This document shows positions 9,101 to 16,987 of a DNA stretch of 64,000 bases, piece by piece. A model generated the notes under the pieces. The model searched no databases. It saw only the letters and a list, made by a program, of their open reading frames with translations, and was not told the origin of the DNA. The DNA is taken from the NCBI GenBank assembly GCA_022984795.1, contig JALIHJ010000004.1, positions 1 through 64,000 of the forward strand. Reading direction: 5' to 3'. The position numbers were made by a program, and so were the translations under genes. Each line of letters opens with the position of its first letter. Position 1 is the stretch's first letter. The DNA comes from Fabrea salina. Taxonomy: Eukaryota; Ciliophora; Heterotrichea; Heterotrichida; Fabreidae.

Positions 9101-10351
9101 CCAGCAGTTCGAAAGTATGATTGAAAGTACTGGAAGCAAGTGCTTCCAAGTTGTAGTCAGCATAAATTCTACTTCACTTTGTTGTTTATTGAGGGGGAAC
9201 TGGGCCATTTCACCCAACTTAAGTCCAGCTTTTTCAGTCAGGGCTCCTAAACTGTCTGCCCAGCGACTCACTATTTCTCCAATGAGTTTGACTTTAAACT
9301 TTCCTGACAACTGTCTGTCTTCGGTTTTGGCAAAGAACTCGTGGCTAATCATGTTCAAGGTTTCAAGGACTCTGAGTGCTAGTTCTTTGAGGTGCACTTG
9401 CTTGAGTAACTCTGGGCTGGAACAAACGATACTTATAGCTTCCAAGCAAGCAGTTTGTTGCCACTCAGGGCACTTCCTGCTGCTTCCTAACTTGCAGATA
9501 GAGTCAAGGAGTTCAAAGCCCTGTTTGATGCTTTCAACTACAAGCACAGCACACTTAATGCTTCTGCTGCCTATGTCCTCCTCAACGTCTTCTTTCAGGT
9601 AGTCTTTTAACAGGTTCAAAGCTGTTTGTTCAAGGGTAACTACGAACTCTGGAAGGTGGTGTATGTAAGAATTAGAAGACTCCAAGATATTGTGGAGCAA
9701 GTCAATTCCTTCTGACTTCATTCTTGTGTGTTCAGCAGTCCAGGTAGTCAAGTTGCCCCCAGCCATCTCTACAACATTTCTGAACAACTTAAGCGAACTT
9801 TCGTAAATGGAGTTAGCCTGTAACTCAGAGTTGTCCTGGAGAGTGGGGGCAAACTCACCTAACTTGTGGAACGAAAGGTTGATAAGTTGGCGGATTGTTG
9901 CAGATGCAGTTCTTCGGACTTGAGTGAACTTGCTGCCCTCTAGTTTGATGCACAGGTTCCATACATTTGTCACTAAGTCGTCTGTGAGAATAATAAAGGT
10001 TGGGTTGAGCATAAGCATAATTGTTTGGAGGGTTTTGAGTTGGATGAGTTCATCTTGGGAGACTTGGGCTATGTTTAGTAAGATCTGAAGTACACTCAGT
10101 ACGGAAATGCTGTCTAGCACTCTGTAAGCTAGTAACTTCTGGAGCATTTCTATTGCCGGGAGTTGGACTTTGTTGTTCTGGGTGGCTTGTACAACTTGCA
10201 ATGTTTTGAGCAAAGAATCAATAGGTACGTTTGAAGACTGTCTTAGAGAGTTAATGGCTTGCTCAGCTACTTCTTTCAACTCGGGGTGTCTTTTCTTTGC
10301 TTCGTTAGCTAAGTTCCTCAAATCGTTTTCAATTTGCTCTGAAACACTCAT
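6155..10351 (-). CDS. MON2: MON2-like trans-Golgi/endosome HEAT-repeat protein
   Basis: A 1398-aa alpha-helical repeat protein. The N-terminus (ENDLRNLANEAKKRHPELKE) matches the DCB-type start of MON2, which reads similarly in animals and yeast, and HEAT-like helices continue to the C-terminus. MON2 is a large relative of Arf guanine-nucleotide exchange factors without a catalytic Sec7 domain. It scaffolds Arl1/DOPEY/P4-ATPase function at the trans-Golgi and endosomes. No Sec7 motif is seen here, as expected. Its functional partner type, a CDC50 flippase subunit, lies 5 kb away, probably by chance. The ATG follows GAATAA, 79 bp from the divergent neighbour. Confidence 0.8.
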   Translation of the reverse strand: MSVSEQIENDLRNLANEAKKRHPELKEVAEQAINSLRQSSNVPIDSLLKTLQVVQATQNNKVQLPAIEMLQKLLAYRVLDSISVLSVLQILLNIAQVSQDELIQLKTLQTIMLMLNPTFIILTDDLVTNVWNLCIKLEGSKFTQVRRTASATIRQLINLSFHKLGEFAPTLQDNSELQANSIYESSLKLFRNVVEMAGGNLTTWTAEHTRMKSEGIDLLHNILESSNSYIHHLPEFVVTLEQTALNLLKDYLKEDVEEDIGSRSIKCAVLVVESIKQGFELLDSICKLGSSRKCPEWQQTACLEAISIVCSSPELLKQVHLKELALRVLETLNMISHEFFAKTEDRQLSGKFKVKLIGEIVSRWADSLGALTEKAGLKLGEMAQFPLNKQQSEVEFMLTTTWKHLLPVLSIILSNCWEEGVLQLILNCYQSFINISGTLNTSSAREAFLSSLSQFCLPKSGNPLTPKHIYTCKTLFNITHCLGSILDVKAWHKVLDTLHMLDYLLNTTTSSEDSDINSDLQILQSALESLFKNTHLWPDSTLLDLVSALGQLTLEFMETLATADKKLTGIKVFGLEKMLVVAQINLDRITLFWEMLAAYLDCICNSKYSEIRVLGIQSLSEILIKVFKHFIDYPPPPETEKWRNWQRTLFLSLHDLSCSGFSDTKEAVFQALYSILQSCGAQLDKTGWSMLLFILSKIEVKSHSQIGFKCLQLIINDFLQSPNLLGSLEKLITCISKFAHQLKDMNKAISAVGMYWNVADYLGRVGENEEDTWNFILKELKVLGEDERPDVRHSAIHSLHVALTTYGSCLESWQQIMQEIVLALLQRISSNYFKHATITQEVPILEPPSFQKSYSQQSTKKGRKNLQISIPTDLAHPIVGETPKFAGRTQKTSTDEKIVVHHTMDTLEKQWEETYHIFTQNLGKLFRTYLSNLEKEEENILENPVVRRNWDYLITEMKEGINNGTTNIIIAVLKAVKELLNCPQVFELFFAKFNSSWEIFSTLCNRLQVSQISIPSKLISIILEDLDLIYSGGMLLPFEDKCLRSCYILLNCLLESSKYENTLSNCRLLPDQKEVFTFIDSLATYLVENQAPLDSHLNFVLKYCKYDTQDTHSDAICRKALSSISKLASANESCLVEVIQEILAYYKTLLTLRFNNEAVMLMNVTCKGADPLWYCVGESFIELLPHVLDFGCWEQLVDILESILLPTDRTLAQLSRNNLEDIVKSGEELDMKIMEFVKQEMIPRSIMKEPELQWRLVTLLDSGCENYYRSFHDLSFQGSLSSVCLGGLFQLCTPNFDTKVAKRVIPVLISRCRNLLKKYSSEERISGQMPLPKARQNEVIELLKMLKQLEVPEGVFSRPGPKGHLIELFAHLSELITAKDPEVKEVLKDLFLEIGSNL

Positions 10352-10430
10352 TTATTCTTTGTTTATAAAGTTGTTTTCAGGGTTGCTAAGCACTGAGGTT
10401 AAGTTAATTCGTTAAGTGTGGAAATAATTA
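10352..10430. promoter_or_regulatory. Divergent spacer with TATAAA
   Basis: This 79-bp spacer separates MON2 (minus) and the coiled-coil gene (plus) and is the longest divergent spacer in the window. A TATAAA lies at 10364-10369, about 60 bp before the plus-strand ATG. A promoter role is inferred from position only. Confidence 0.3.
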
Positions 10431-12104
10431 ATGCTTGAAAAGGCGGAGCCAAGCAGCCAAAAACAAAGAGTGTCTGAAATCAAACAGAAGTACCAAGAGT
10501 TGTCTCCTCGTTCACTGAACTGGACTGAAGTAGAACAAATGCACCAAGACTTGCTAACTGTAGTTGCAATCGCTTCAACTGTAAGCCAAAACCCTTATCA
10601 AACCCTGGAATTATCCAAACTCAAAGCCCAGAACAAAAAACTCCAGAAAGACCTAGAAAGGCTAAACCCTTCTTCTGAAGGAATTGAATCTGCTGCTAAG
10701 AAACTAGCTGGAGTGTTTAACGTGGATGTTTCTAAGTTGCTTAGGTCTGAAAACGCACAACTCAGGGAAAAGTGTGAAGTTTACGAAAGAGAAATTAAAG
10801 AACTCTCTAACAAACTAGTTGAGGCTGACCAAATTGTCAACAGCGATTTAAACAAGTTTGAAAGGTTAAAAAAAAGTAATGCCAATTTGAGAGTAGAAAA
10901 CTCTGAGCTCATGATTAAACTAAGGAACTTAAAAAGGCAAAGCCAAAAACAAGCCAACCTCTTTTCAGTCCAAAGCACAAGCATTGCTTTAAAACCTACG
11001 AAAAAGCCAAATCCCTTTAATGGCCCACAGAAACCTAAAGTAGCTTCAAAGCAGCTGCAAGTTTTTACTCTAAAGCTAAACAGAGAAGTCCAGACTGCCC
11101 CTAAGCAAGTCACTTATTTTTCAATCCACAACACAAGCATTGGCTTGAGTCCTTTAAAAAAGACTAAGAGTGCTGAGCCAAGTTCTCCCCAGAACTCAGA
11201 AATAGACAGAGAAGTCCAGACTGCCCCTAAGCAAGTCACCTATTTTTCAATCCACAACACAAGCATTGGCTTAAGTCCTTTAAAAAAGACTAAGAGTGCT
11301 GAGCCAAGTTCTCCCCAGAAGTCAGAAATGGACAGAGAAACACAAACCAATATTCCTGAAACAGTTCCTAAGCAACTTGAAACATCTTTTGAGTGCAACT
11401 TTCTTGTGAAAAAGCAGCCAAGGAACTTGCCTGAACACAGTTTAAAACCCAAGTTAGAAGTGCTAACCCAGAAAGAGGTGCATTGCAGTCCAAAGCACAA
11501 AAGAGCCTTGATTGAAAACCATCCAGCAAAACCTGAACTTGAAACTCAGTTAGTGGGTTCACTAGGAGTCTTCCAGAAAAAGGTTGCTTTGAGCGTAAGC
11601 AAGATCTACCCAATTAGTGTACAAGTTAGGAAAATAAGACTCCAACTTACAAGTTTGAAGGTTTACCACTCAGAAGAAGGGAACATGGAAACACCCAAAC
11701 CCCAAGACTCTGACTTGGAAGAGTTGGAGTTGTTTAGCTCTAAGAAAGTGCTGTCTGTGTCCGAGAAAACCAAAGTAGAAGTACTTGGAAAACAAAAGTC
11801 TGAACTCCAACTGTGGAAGTGCCGGCCCTTGAGGATTTTGCCTCTACTGAAAATAACGAAAGATGAGGACTCCAAAAGTGACTGTTCGACTCCAGGAAGA
11901 AGGAAAACTAGGAGACAAGCTGCACGCAAACCTGCTATAGAAGAGTACTTCACTTTGACTTTCCAGGCAATAAAACTCAATTTGCCACAAAGGGACCAAT
12001 TGAACAGTGTAAATTGCGATGAACTGTTTTTGAAGGTGCAAGAACAAGGAGTGCCTTTCAACCAGTGGCACGACTGGCTTGTTAAGGAGCTTTCAGGTAA
12101 CTAA
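10431..12104 (+). CDS. Coiled-coil protein with recent internal tandem repeats
   Basis: A 557-aa protein I do not recognise. Residues ~20-190 are coiled coil. Residues ~219-302 hold two nearly identical 42-residue repeats containing FSIHNTSIGLSPLKKTK; an older diverged copy (FSVQSTSIALKPTKK) precedes them. The rest is low-complexity K/S/P/E-rich, with a basic patch (RRKTRRQAARK) and a short C-terminal helical segment ending WHDWLVKELSGN. The repeats read like short linear docking motifs. The stop codon TAA shares three of four bases with the stop of the convergent gene. It may be a cytoskeletal or basal-body scaffold, but nothing proves that. Confidence 0.75.
   Translation: MLEKAEPSSQKQRVSEIKQKYQELSPRSLNWTEVEQMHQDLLTVVAIASTVSQNPYQTLELSKLKAQNKKLQKDLERLNPSSEGIESAAKKLAGVFNVDVSKLLRSENAQLREKCEVYEREIKELSNKLVEADQIVNSDLNKFERLKKSNANLRVENSELMIKLRNLKRQSQKQANLFSVQSTSIALKPTKKPNPFNGPQKPKVASKQLQVFTLKLNREVQTAPKQVTYFSIHNTSIGLSPLKKTKSAEPSSPQNSEIDREVQTAPKQVTYFSIHNTSIGLSPLKKTKSAEPSSPQKSEMDRETQTNIPETVPKQLETSFECNFLVKKQPRNLPEHSLKPKLEVLTQKEVHCSPKHKRALIENHPAKPELETQLVGSLGVFQKKVALSVSKIYPISVQVRKIRLQLTSLKVYHSEEGNMETPKPQDSDLEELELFSSKKVLSVSEKTKVEVLGKQKSELQLWKCRPLRILPLLKITKDEDSKSDCSTPGRRKTRRQAARKPAIEEYFTLTFQAIKLNLPQRDQLNSVNCDELFLKVQEQGVPFNQWHDWLVKELSGN
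11085..11336 (+). repeat. Tandem 126-bp coding repeat, two copies
   Basis: Unit one starts at 11085 and unit two at 11211, an exact 126-bp period (42 codons). The copies differ at only a handful of positions (e.g. cactt/cacct, ttgagt/ttaagt, aactcagaaata/aagtcagaaatg), so the duplication is recent and frame-preserving. Confidence 0.9.
12101..12104. other. Shared overlapping stop codons (CTAA)
   Basis: CTAA gives TAA to the plus-strand coiled-coil gene (12102-12104) and TAG to the minus-strand PH-like gene (12101-12103). The two 3' untranslated regions must lie within the opposing gene. Confidence 0.9.
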
Positions 12105-12580
12105 GTGTTTAATTCAAAATCTATATCACAACTTGCAAGTTGGGTTTTGAGTTTCTGCAAAAACCAGCCGAACTCAGGAACCCTGAAAGTTTTGCGTTGG
12201 AGTTCGTCAAGGGGGTTCAGAGACTTGTTTGCGAAAACCAAAGTAATTAAGTTTGAGTCTTGCTTGCTGAGTTCTACGTTTATTAAGCGTGGCAGTTGCC
12301 AAACTCCCTTTACAAGCAAGCCTTGTTTCTTGCTTAGGAACACGTAAATGAACTCGTCCTGGAAGGCCAAAAGTCGTTTCACCTTGGTGTTTTCGCCTCT
12401 CAAAAGGGAGATGAGTCCCTTGTTTTTCTTCACTTTTTCACACTCAAACACAGGGTGGGGAGGCAACTTAACTAAAGTTCCTTTGGGCAGACAGTGCTTG
12501 GGAAGGAACCCCTGCATGTAGGCGTGGTGTAGTTTTTTGGAAGATTGGGTTTCTTCTTCACTGATTGAAAACAAATCCAT
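12101..12580 (-). CDS. Small protein with PH-like fold, unknown function
   Basis: A 159-aa protein starting at MDLFSISEEE (ATG at 12580, preceded by TTAATA); an in-frame TTG slightly upstream is not a credible start. Residues ~55-150 alternate short strands and end in an amphipathic helix (WFLQKLKTQL), a pattern like a pleckstrin-homology domain: LLAFQDEFIYVFL, then GVWQLPRLINVELS, then LITLVFAN. Such domains bind phosphoinositides or proteins, but no specific binding residues can be named. It diverges from FEN1 across 29 bp. Function is unassigned. Confidence 0.7.
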   Translation of the reverse strand: MDLFSISEEETQSSKKLHHAYMQGFLPKHCLPKGTLVKLPPHPVFECEKVKKNKGLISLLRGENTKVKRLLAFQDEFIYVFLSKKQGLLVKGVWQLPRLINVELSKQDSNLITLVFANKSLNPLDELQRKTFRVPEFGWFLQKLKTQLASCDIDFELNT

Positions 12581-12609
12581 TATTAAGCTTCCCTCCAAAT
12601 AATTTCAAC

Positions 12610-13728
12610 ATGGGAATCAAGCAACTAATGCAACTAGTAAACGACAAAGCACCTAGTTCGGTTTCTAAAATCCAACTGTCTTTGTTTTCAGGAAGAATAG
12701 TTGCTTGTGACGCTTCTATGGCAATGTACCAGTTCTTAATAGCAACTCAGTTCACAACTAAAACAGGACTGGGAATGTTGACTGACTCAGAAGGCAACCC
12801 AACTTCCCACTTACTAGGTTTTTTCAACAGAACAATTTTCTTCTTAGAAAACGGAGTAAAGCCTATTTGGGTCTTTGACGGAAAGCCGCCAGTCCTCAAG
12901 TCAGGCGAGTTAGCTAAAAGGAAAAAGGCAAAAACTGAAGCAAAAGAAGCTATGGAACTTGCTCAAGAAGAAGGCAAATTCGAAGAAGTCAAAAAGTTCA
13001 GCCAGAGAAGTGTAAACATTACTACTCAAATGCTCGAAGATGCTAAAAACATGCTCCGACTCATGGGAGTCCCTGTGATGGAGGCCCCTGGTGAAGCTGA
13101 AGCTCAGTGTTGCGAAATGGTTAAAAGTGGAAAAGCAAGTGCAGTTGTTTCTGAAGACATGGACACACTTACCTTTGGAACTCCCTTTTTGCTGAGAGGA
13201 CTCTCATCCAAAAAGGAACCCATCACCAAAGTAGACTACCAAGAAATTATTGGTAACTTTGAAATGACTCACGCAGAGTTTGTTGACTTGTGTATACTGC
13301 TAGGTTGCGACTACACTGAAACTATCGAAGGGATCGGACCTGCTACTGCGTTTAAACTAATTAAAGAACACGGAACTATAGAAAGAGTCATCAAGTTCAT
13401 TGAAGCCAACCCTAAAAAGAAGTATAAAGTCCCTGAAAACTTTAACTTCGAAGGAGCTCGGGAACTCTTTTTGCACCCAGAAGTTACTAACACTAGTGAG
13501 TTGAACTTAGTCTGGGAAAAACCTGACTCTGAGGGACTCCAAGAATTTCTGGTTCAGAAAAAGAACTTTGCACCTAACAGAGTTGAGACAGGAATTAAAA
13601 AGCTCCAGTCTTTCCAAGGAAAACCTACTCAAATGCGTATGGAAAACTTTTTCGGCAACCCCATCGTCAAAAGGAAAGCCTCAACACCCAAACCAACCAA
13701 AAAACAAAAAACCAACCCTAAGTCTTAG
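12610..13728 (+). CDS. FEN1: Flap endonuclease 1
   Basis: A 372-aa protein beginning MGIKQLMQLV, the conserved FEN1 start whose N-terminal glycine sits in the active site; this fixes the ATG at 12610. Metal-binding acidic residues of the XPG/FEN family are all present: D34, FDGKPP, EAEAQC, EDMDTL and LGCDYTE. A helix-hairpin-helix (IEGIGPATAFKLI) follows. Near the C-terminus QMRMENFF is a canonical PCNA-binding PIP box and the tail is a basic nuclear signal. The enzyme removes 5' flaps from Okazaki fragments and in long-patch base excision repair. Length equals the eukaryotic norm (~380 aa). Its TAG stop overlaps the TAA of the convergent phosphatase. Confidence 0.97.
   Translation: MGIKQLMQLVNDKAPSSVSKIQLSLFSGRIVACDASMAMYQFLIATQFTTKTGLGMLTDSEGNPTSHLLGFFNRTIFFLENGVKPIWVFDGKPPVLKSGELAKRKKAKTEAKEAMELAQEEGKFEEVKKFSQRSVNITTQMLEDAKNMLRLMGVPVMEAPGEAEAQCCEMVKSGKASAVVSEDMDTLTFGTPFLLRGLSSKKEPITKVDYQEIIGNFEMTHAEFVDLCILLGCDYTETIEGIGPATAFKLIKEHGTIERVIKFIEANPKKKYKVPENFNFEGARELFLHPEVTNTSELNLVWEKPDSEGLQEFLVQKKNFAPNRVETGIKKLQSFQGKPTQMRMENFFGNPIVKRKASTPKPTKKQKTNPKS
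13725..13728. other. Shared overlapping stop codons (TTAG)
   Basis: TTAG provides TAG to FEN1 (13726-13728) and TAA to the phosphatase on the other strand (13725-13727). Confidence 0.9.
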
Positions 13729-14816
13729 TTAGTTATTTTAAAGGTATAAACTGGTTCGCTTGAGTTGTACAGGTAGTAATCCACCTTAAGTAGTTTGGAG
13801 TTGATTGTAACTTGGGAAAAACCATAGTTGCAGTAACCAAAGTACAGCTGAGCCATTGAAGTAACTTTGGTGGGACAGAGTTTGTAAAGTTCCTTACCTC
13901 CAGCACCTTGGACTACTTGGTGGATTGCTTGGCCTTTAGTCCAAATAGTTGAGTTCTTGTTTTTTAGGTATTCAGCAGTAATTTTAGATCCTCTGCACTT
14001 AGGTTTAGGAGTTAGGGTTGAGTTTCGGGAAACAAGGTGCTCCATGCAGTGTTCGTGTCCTGAAAGGACTACGTCCACAGAGTGCTTTTGCAGAATAGGG
14101 TACAGGTACTTTTTTAAGTTCTGGTTATCCCCGTGATCTGAAGCAGAAAATACTGGCATGTGGATGTTCACAATTTTCCAGAGATACTCTGGATTAGAGT
14201 TGTAGTAGTTGAGGGTTCCATCAACCCAGTCTAGTTGTTGTTTGTCTTTTTGAGTGATTTTGCTTTCTTTGTACAAGTTGCAACCATCCATAAACACAAA
14301 CCCAACTTTGCCCTGGTCGATATTTACGCTGAAGTTAAAGTACGGACTAGGCATGTTCCAGGCAGGGTACAAGTTGTTAGCATCAACTTCGTAACTAGGA
14401 TCTTGTCTGCAGTCGTGGTTCCCAAGTACTAAGTACCAAGGCTTGTGGCTGAGTCCTGGCAAGTTAAAAGTCCTGTAAAGGTATCTGTAGATAACTTGGT
14501 CAAAAGCAGAGTTGGAGTAGGGGTACCTGTTGTCTCCAGTGGAAACTATCATTTGTATCGGATTGTACAAAGCAAGTTCTTTCATTTGCTCAGCTACAAG
14601 TTGGACTGGTTCTTTGCCTGCGATTAACTTGCTTGAGCCGAACTGGGCAAAATCTCCAATAACATGGAAGTTCAACTCTGCTTGGTTGTGCACTTGAACT
14701 TTAGTTATGGGTGGAGTTGATCCTTTGTCAGCCCATTCTGCAATTAGCACTACAGTTAAGCATACTCCCAACAAAGAAAAGACTACAAAAATGCCCAGAG
14801 TGTCTTTACTTACCAT
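13725..14816 (-). CDS. Membrane-anchored purple acid phosphatase (ACP5-like)
   Basis: A 363-aa protein starting MVSKDTLGIF (ATG at 14816). Residues ~8-28 form a hydrophobic signal anchor, so the catalytic domain is extracytosolic (ER lumen, lysosome or surface). The metallophosphatase motifs appear in order: GDFAQFG, STGDNRYPY (GDN and ligand Y), GNHD, VNIHMPVF and SGHEH, matching small mammalian-type tartrate-resistant acid phosphatases. Several N-x-S/T sites and paired cysteines suit a secreted domain. The first motif has GDF where GDWG is usual. Only 4 bp separate this ATG from the stop of the upstream gene on the same strand, so its promoter must lie in that gene. Confidence 0.88.
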   Translation of the reverse strand: MVSKDTLGIFVVFSLLGVCLTVVLIAEWADKGSTPPITKVQVHNQAELNFHVIGDFAQFGSSKLIAGKEPVQLVAEQMKELALYNPIQMIVSTGDNRYPYSNSAFDQVIYRYLYRTFNLPGLSHKPWYLVLGNHDCRQDPSYEVDANNLYPAWNMPSPYFNFSVNIDQGKVGFVFMDGCNLYKESKITQKDKQQLDWVDGTLNYYNSNPEYLWKIVNIHMPVFSASDHGDNQNLKKYLYPILQKHSVDVVLSGHEHCMEHLVSRNSTLTPKPKCRGSKITAEYLKNKNSTIWTKGQAIHQVVQGAGGKELYKLCPTKVTSMAQLYFGYCNYGFSQVTINSKLLKVDYYLYNSSEPVYTFKITN

Positions 14817-14820
14817 TTTA

Positions 14821-15357
14821 TTATGCAGGGTTATCTCTCTGAACTCTGTCCTGAATGACTTTTTGGTAGGCTTTTGCAGTTCGGAGGTCGACAGTAGAAT
14901 TGCTTTTGAGTTCCAAGGTTCTACTGAACTCCTTTGACTTCCTTCTTCTTTCAAGCATTCCTTGGACAATCAGTTGATTCTTTATGCTTTGCTTTTCTTT
15001 AGTTTTTTGGTCAGTCAAACCCTTCTGGGGCTCCTGAGGCCTAGTTACTGGGTGAGGTTTGCTTAGTCTGGGCGACTTTAAGGTGTTTTTTCTTTGAGTG
15101 GGTTTTTTGGTTAGAGTCTGAAGTGAGTCTTGTTGTAGATTAAGTATAGAAGGTGGAGGTCCGAACTTAGGGAGTTTCCAGTAGTTCTTTCTGTGCGATA
15201 GTTCTGCAAGAAACAGTGAGTTGGGGTTTAGTTTGGGTTTGGGAGAATTAAGACTTTTTGGAGAAGCACACCTTTTTCTTCTGGAACTACTTTGGAGGTG
15301 CTTAGAAAGCTTAGTTGTGCTGATTTTTGAGCTGCAGGGCCTCCCGGATACTTCCAT
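14821..15357 (-). CDS. Small basic protein, unknown function
   Basis: A 178-aa, strongly basic, S/K/P-rich protein with no recognised domain. Short P-rich stretches (SPKSLNSPKPKLNPN, KSPRLSKPHP) are followed by a probable C-terminal helix rich in K/R/E (LERRRKSKEFSRTLE). ATG at 15357 follows GTAAA. It lies between CDC50 (24 bp upstream) and the phosphatase (4 bp downstream) on the same strand. The composition suggests a microtubule- or nucleic-acid-associated disordered protein, but this is only an impression. Confidence 0.65.
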   Translation of the reverse strand: MEVSGRPCSSKISTTKLSKHLQSSSRRKRCASPKSLNSPKPKLNPNSLFLAELSHRKNYWKLPKFGPPPSILNLQQDSLQTLTKKPTQRKNTLKSPRLSKPHPVTRPQEPQKGLTDQKTKEKQSIKNQLIVQGMLERRRKSKEFSRTLELKSNSTVDLRTAKAYQKVIQDRVQRDNPA

Positions 15358-15381
15358 TTTACTTGTATTACAAAGTGTTAG

Positions 15382-16356
15382 TTATCCAATATCTTGGCTT
15401 CTTTTGTAGATGTAGCCTTTAACTGTAAATGTAATTGCCAACAAAATAGTCATTGCACCTACTACTATATAAGCAATTCCTAAAGCATCGTTTTTGCCAC
15501 CGAAAGTGTTGGCAGTACTTAAGACAACGTACTTCTCGCCGTCAAAATCAGAAACATCATAAAAGCTTTTGACGGTTATGTAGTAAGTTCCTGGGTAAAT
15601 GTCTTGTTCTATGCGGCCCCAGAGTTTTCTGAAGTTAGGCAATCCGGCAGTCCGCATCCAAACCATGAAGTGTTCGTCCTCTACGTCAACCCACTGCTTT
15701 TCTTGCCAGTTGTTACTGACCCTTTCGAACTTTTCTTCTCTGTCGGAAGGCCATGCAATTTCGTCTTCGTGGATCTTAATTTGGACATTAGACGAATTGC
15801 TGATTGAGTAGGTATCGTTGAAAAACGTTTTGGCAATTAGCCCACAGGGGTTGGCTGGTGCACTGGGTTTAAGGTCTTTGGCGCCTTGGAGGTGCTCTTG
15901 GATTCTACCTAAGTCTTCCATGTCAACTACAGGTTCGCATTCAGAGAGTTCGTCTTTGCTTAAGTCGTTTCCCATGAGTTGTTTGTCAGACCTAGACTTT
16001 ACATACTTCCTGTGGTTTTGGTAAAAATTGTGCAGTTCGTAGTAGAAGTACACAGGTGCTTTCATTTGTTCGTTGACTTCTAAAGTTACAGTGCAGATTT
16101 GAGGAGTGTCCCACTTAGTGTCTTCGCAAAGGCCTAGATTATCGTAACGCTGCTTGACTTCAACTATCTCCATTGAATACGACAGTAGTATGCTTCCTAT
16201 TACAATAAATAAAACTCCCAAAACACTGAATGTGAAAACAGCGGACCTTACTGTAGGGACTGGCCTGTAGGCCCGCATCGTTTGTTGTCTGAAGGAACTG
16301 TTCTTGGGTTTTTTCTTTCTAGAATCTCCATCAAAGGGTACTACTTGCCCGTCCAT
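15382..16356 (-). CDS. CDC50: CDC50/TMEM30 P4-ATPase beta subunit
   Basis: A 324-aa protein starting MDGQVVPFDG (ATG at 16356; a TTG further upstream is not used). Family hallmarks: FRQQTMRAYRP before TM1 (~38-60), the ectodomain signatures YYELHNFYQNHRKYVKSR and FMVWMRTAGLPNFRKLWGRIE, GGKN before TM2 (~294-315), and a short cytosolic tail. Conserved cysteines for the two family disulfides are present. CDC50 proteins are obligatory partners of P4-ATPase lipid flippases, needed for ER exit and for transport of phosphatidylserine to the cytosolic leaflet. Length and topology match human TMEM30A (361 aa). Confidence 0.95.
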   Translation of the reverse strand: MDGQVVPFDGDSRKKKPKNSSFRQQTMRAYRPVPTVRSAVFTFSVLGVLFIVIGSILLSYSMEIVEVKQRYDNLGLCEDTKWDTPQICTVTLEVNEQMKAPVYFYYELHNFYQNHRKYVKSRSDKQLMGNDLSKDELSECEPVVDMEDLGRIQEHLQGAKDLKPSAPANPCGLIAKTFFNDTYSISNSSNVQIKIHEDEIAWPSDREEKFERVSNNWQEKQWVDVEDEHFMVWMRTAGLPNFRKLWGRIEQDIYPGTYYITVKSFYDVSDFDGEKYVVLSTANTFGGKNDALGIAYIVVGAMTILLAITFTVKGYIYKRSQDIG

Positions 16357-16418
16357 ATTGCTTATATTACTTGAATCTTTAAGACTTAATTCCAAAGTTA
16401 CTGAACTGAGTTTAATAA
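16357..16418. promoter_or_regulatory. Divergent spacer CDC50 / small myristoylated protein
   Basis: A 62-bp spacer with short T- and A-rich runs; TTTAATAA abuts the plus-strand ATG. Promoter function is inferred from position. Confidence 0.25.
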
Positions 16419-16946
16419 ATGGGAATTAGGGGTTCAAAAAACTCAAGAGTCCAAACGGACTGCAAAGTGCTGAAGAAATACAACAGACAAGACTATATAA
16501 AGAAAATAAGTAACAGGAACTTTATTTCTGACAAAGCAGTTCACCAAGAGGAAGACCTAGAGCCTCCTTTATCTCCTAGACAGGTCCGTTCAGAAAAATG
16601 GCAACTTTCCAAACCGTGTCAGTTTCCCCAGCAAAAGGAAGTTGAACTTATTAATGTATATAGTGTAGTTAGTAAGCTGAATAACCACACAAAACTTAAA
16701 CCAAGTATTGCTTGTACATTCCCACTGCACTCTCCAAAAAGCAATTCTGTAACGCACGCTACTGAAGACTCAGAACTAATCGACATTTTTGGAACCTACG
16801 ACAAATTCAGAGCAACTCCCAAAACCCAAAGGATCAAGATTTCTAGTGCCAAAAAACCTATAAAGTTCCGTTTCGATAAGGGTGTAAACAGGCTAAAAAG
16901 AGTTAACGTCAAACTAGAGCCCAAAGGTGCTCTAGCTTTTAAGTAG
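16419..16946 (+). CDS. Small, probably N-myristoylated protein, unknown
   Basis: A 175-aa protein starting MGIRGSKNS. G2 with S6 and K7 fits the N-myristoylation consensus and the adjacent basic residues favour membrane binding. The rest is polar and basic with no recognised domain: PPLSPRQ could be a phosphosite, and the C-terminus is rich in K/R (KKPIKFRFDKGVNRLKRV). Stop TAG. RalGAP-beta follows 41 bp downstream on the same strand. Function unknown. Confidence 0.7.
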   Translation: MGIRGSKNSRVQTDCKVLKKYNRQDYIKKISNRNFISDKAVHQEEDLEPPLSPRQVRSEKWQLSKPCQFPQQKEVELINVYSVVSKLNNHTKLKPSIACTFPLHSPKSNSVTHATEDSELIDIFGTYDKFRATPKTQRIKISSAKKPIKFRFDKGVNRLKRVNVKLEPKGALAFK

Positions 16947-16987
16947 GCCAATTAACTACTAATTAAAGGATAATTGTAGGAAATAAA

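Noticed and set aside
14817-14969. Longer phosphatase N-terminus
   Set aside because: The added residues overlap another coding gene and would place a long polar tail before the signal anchor.
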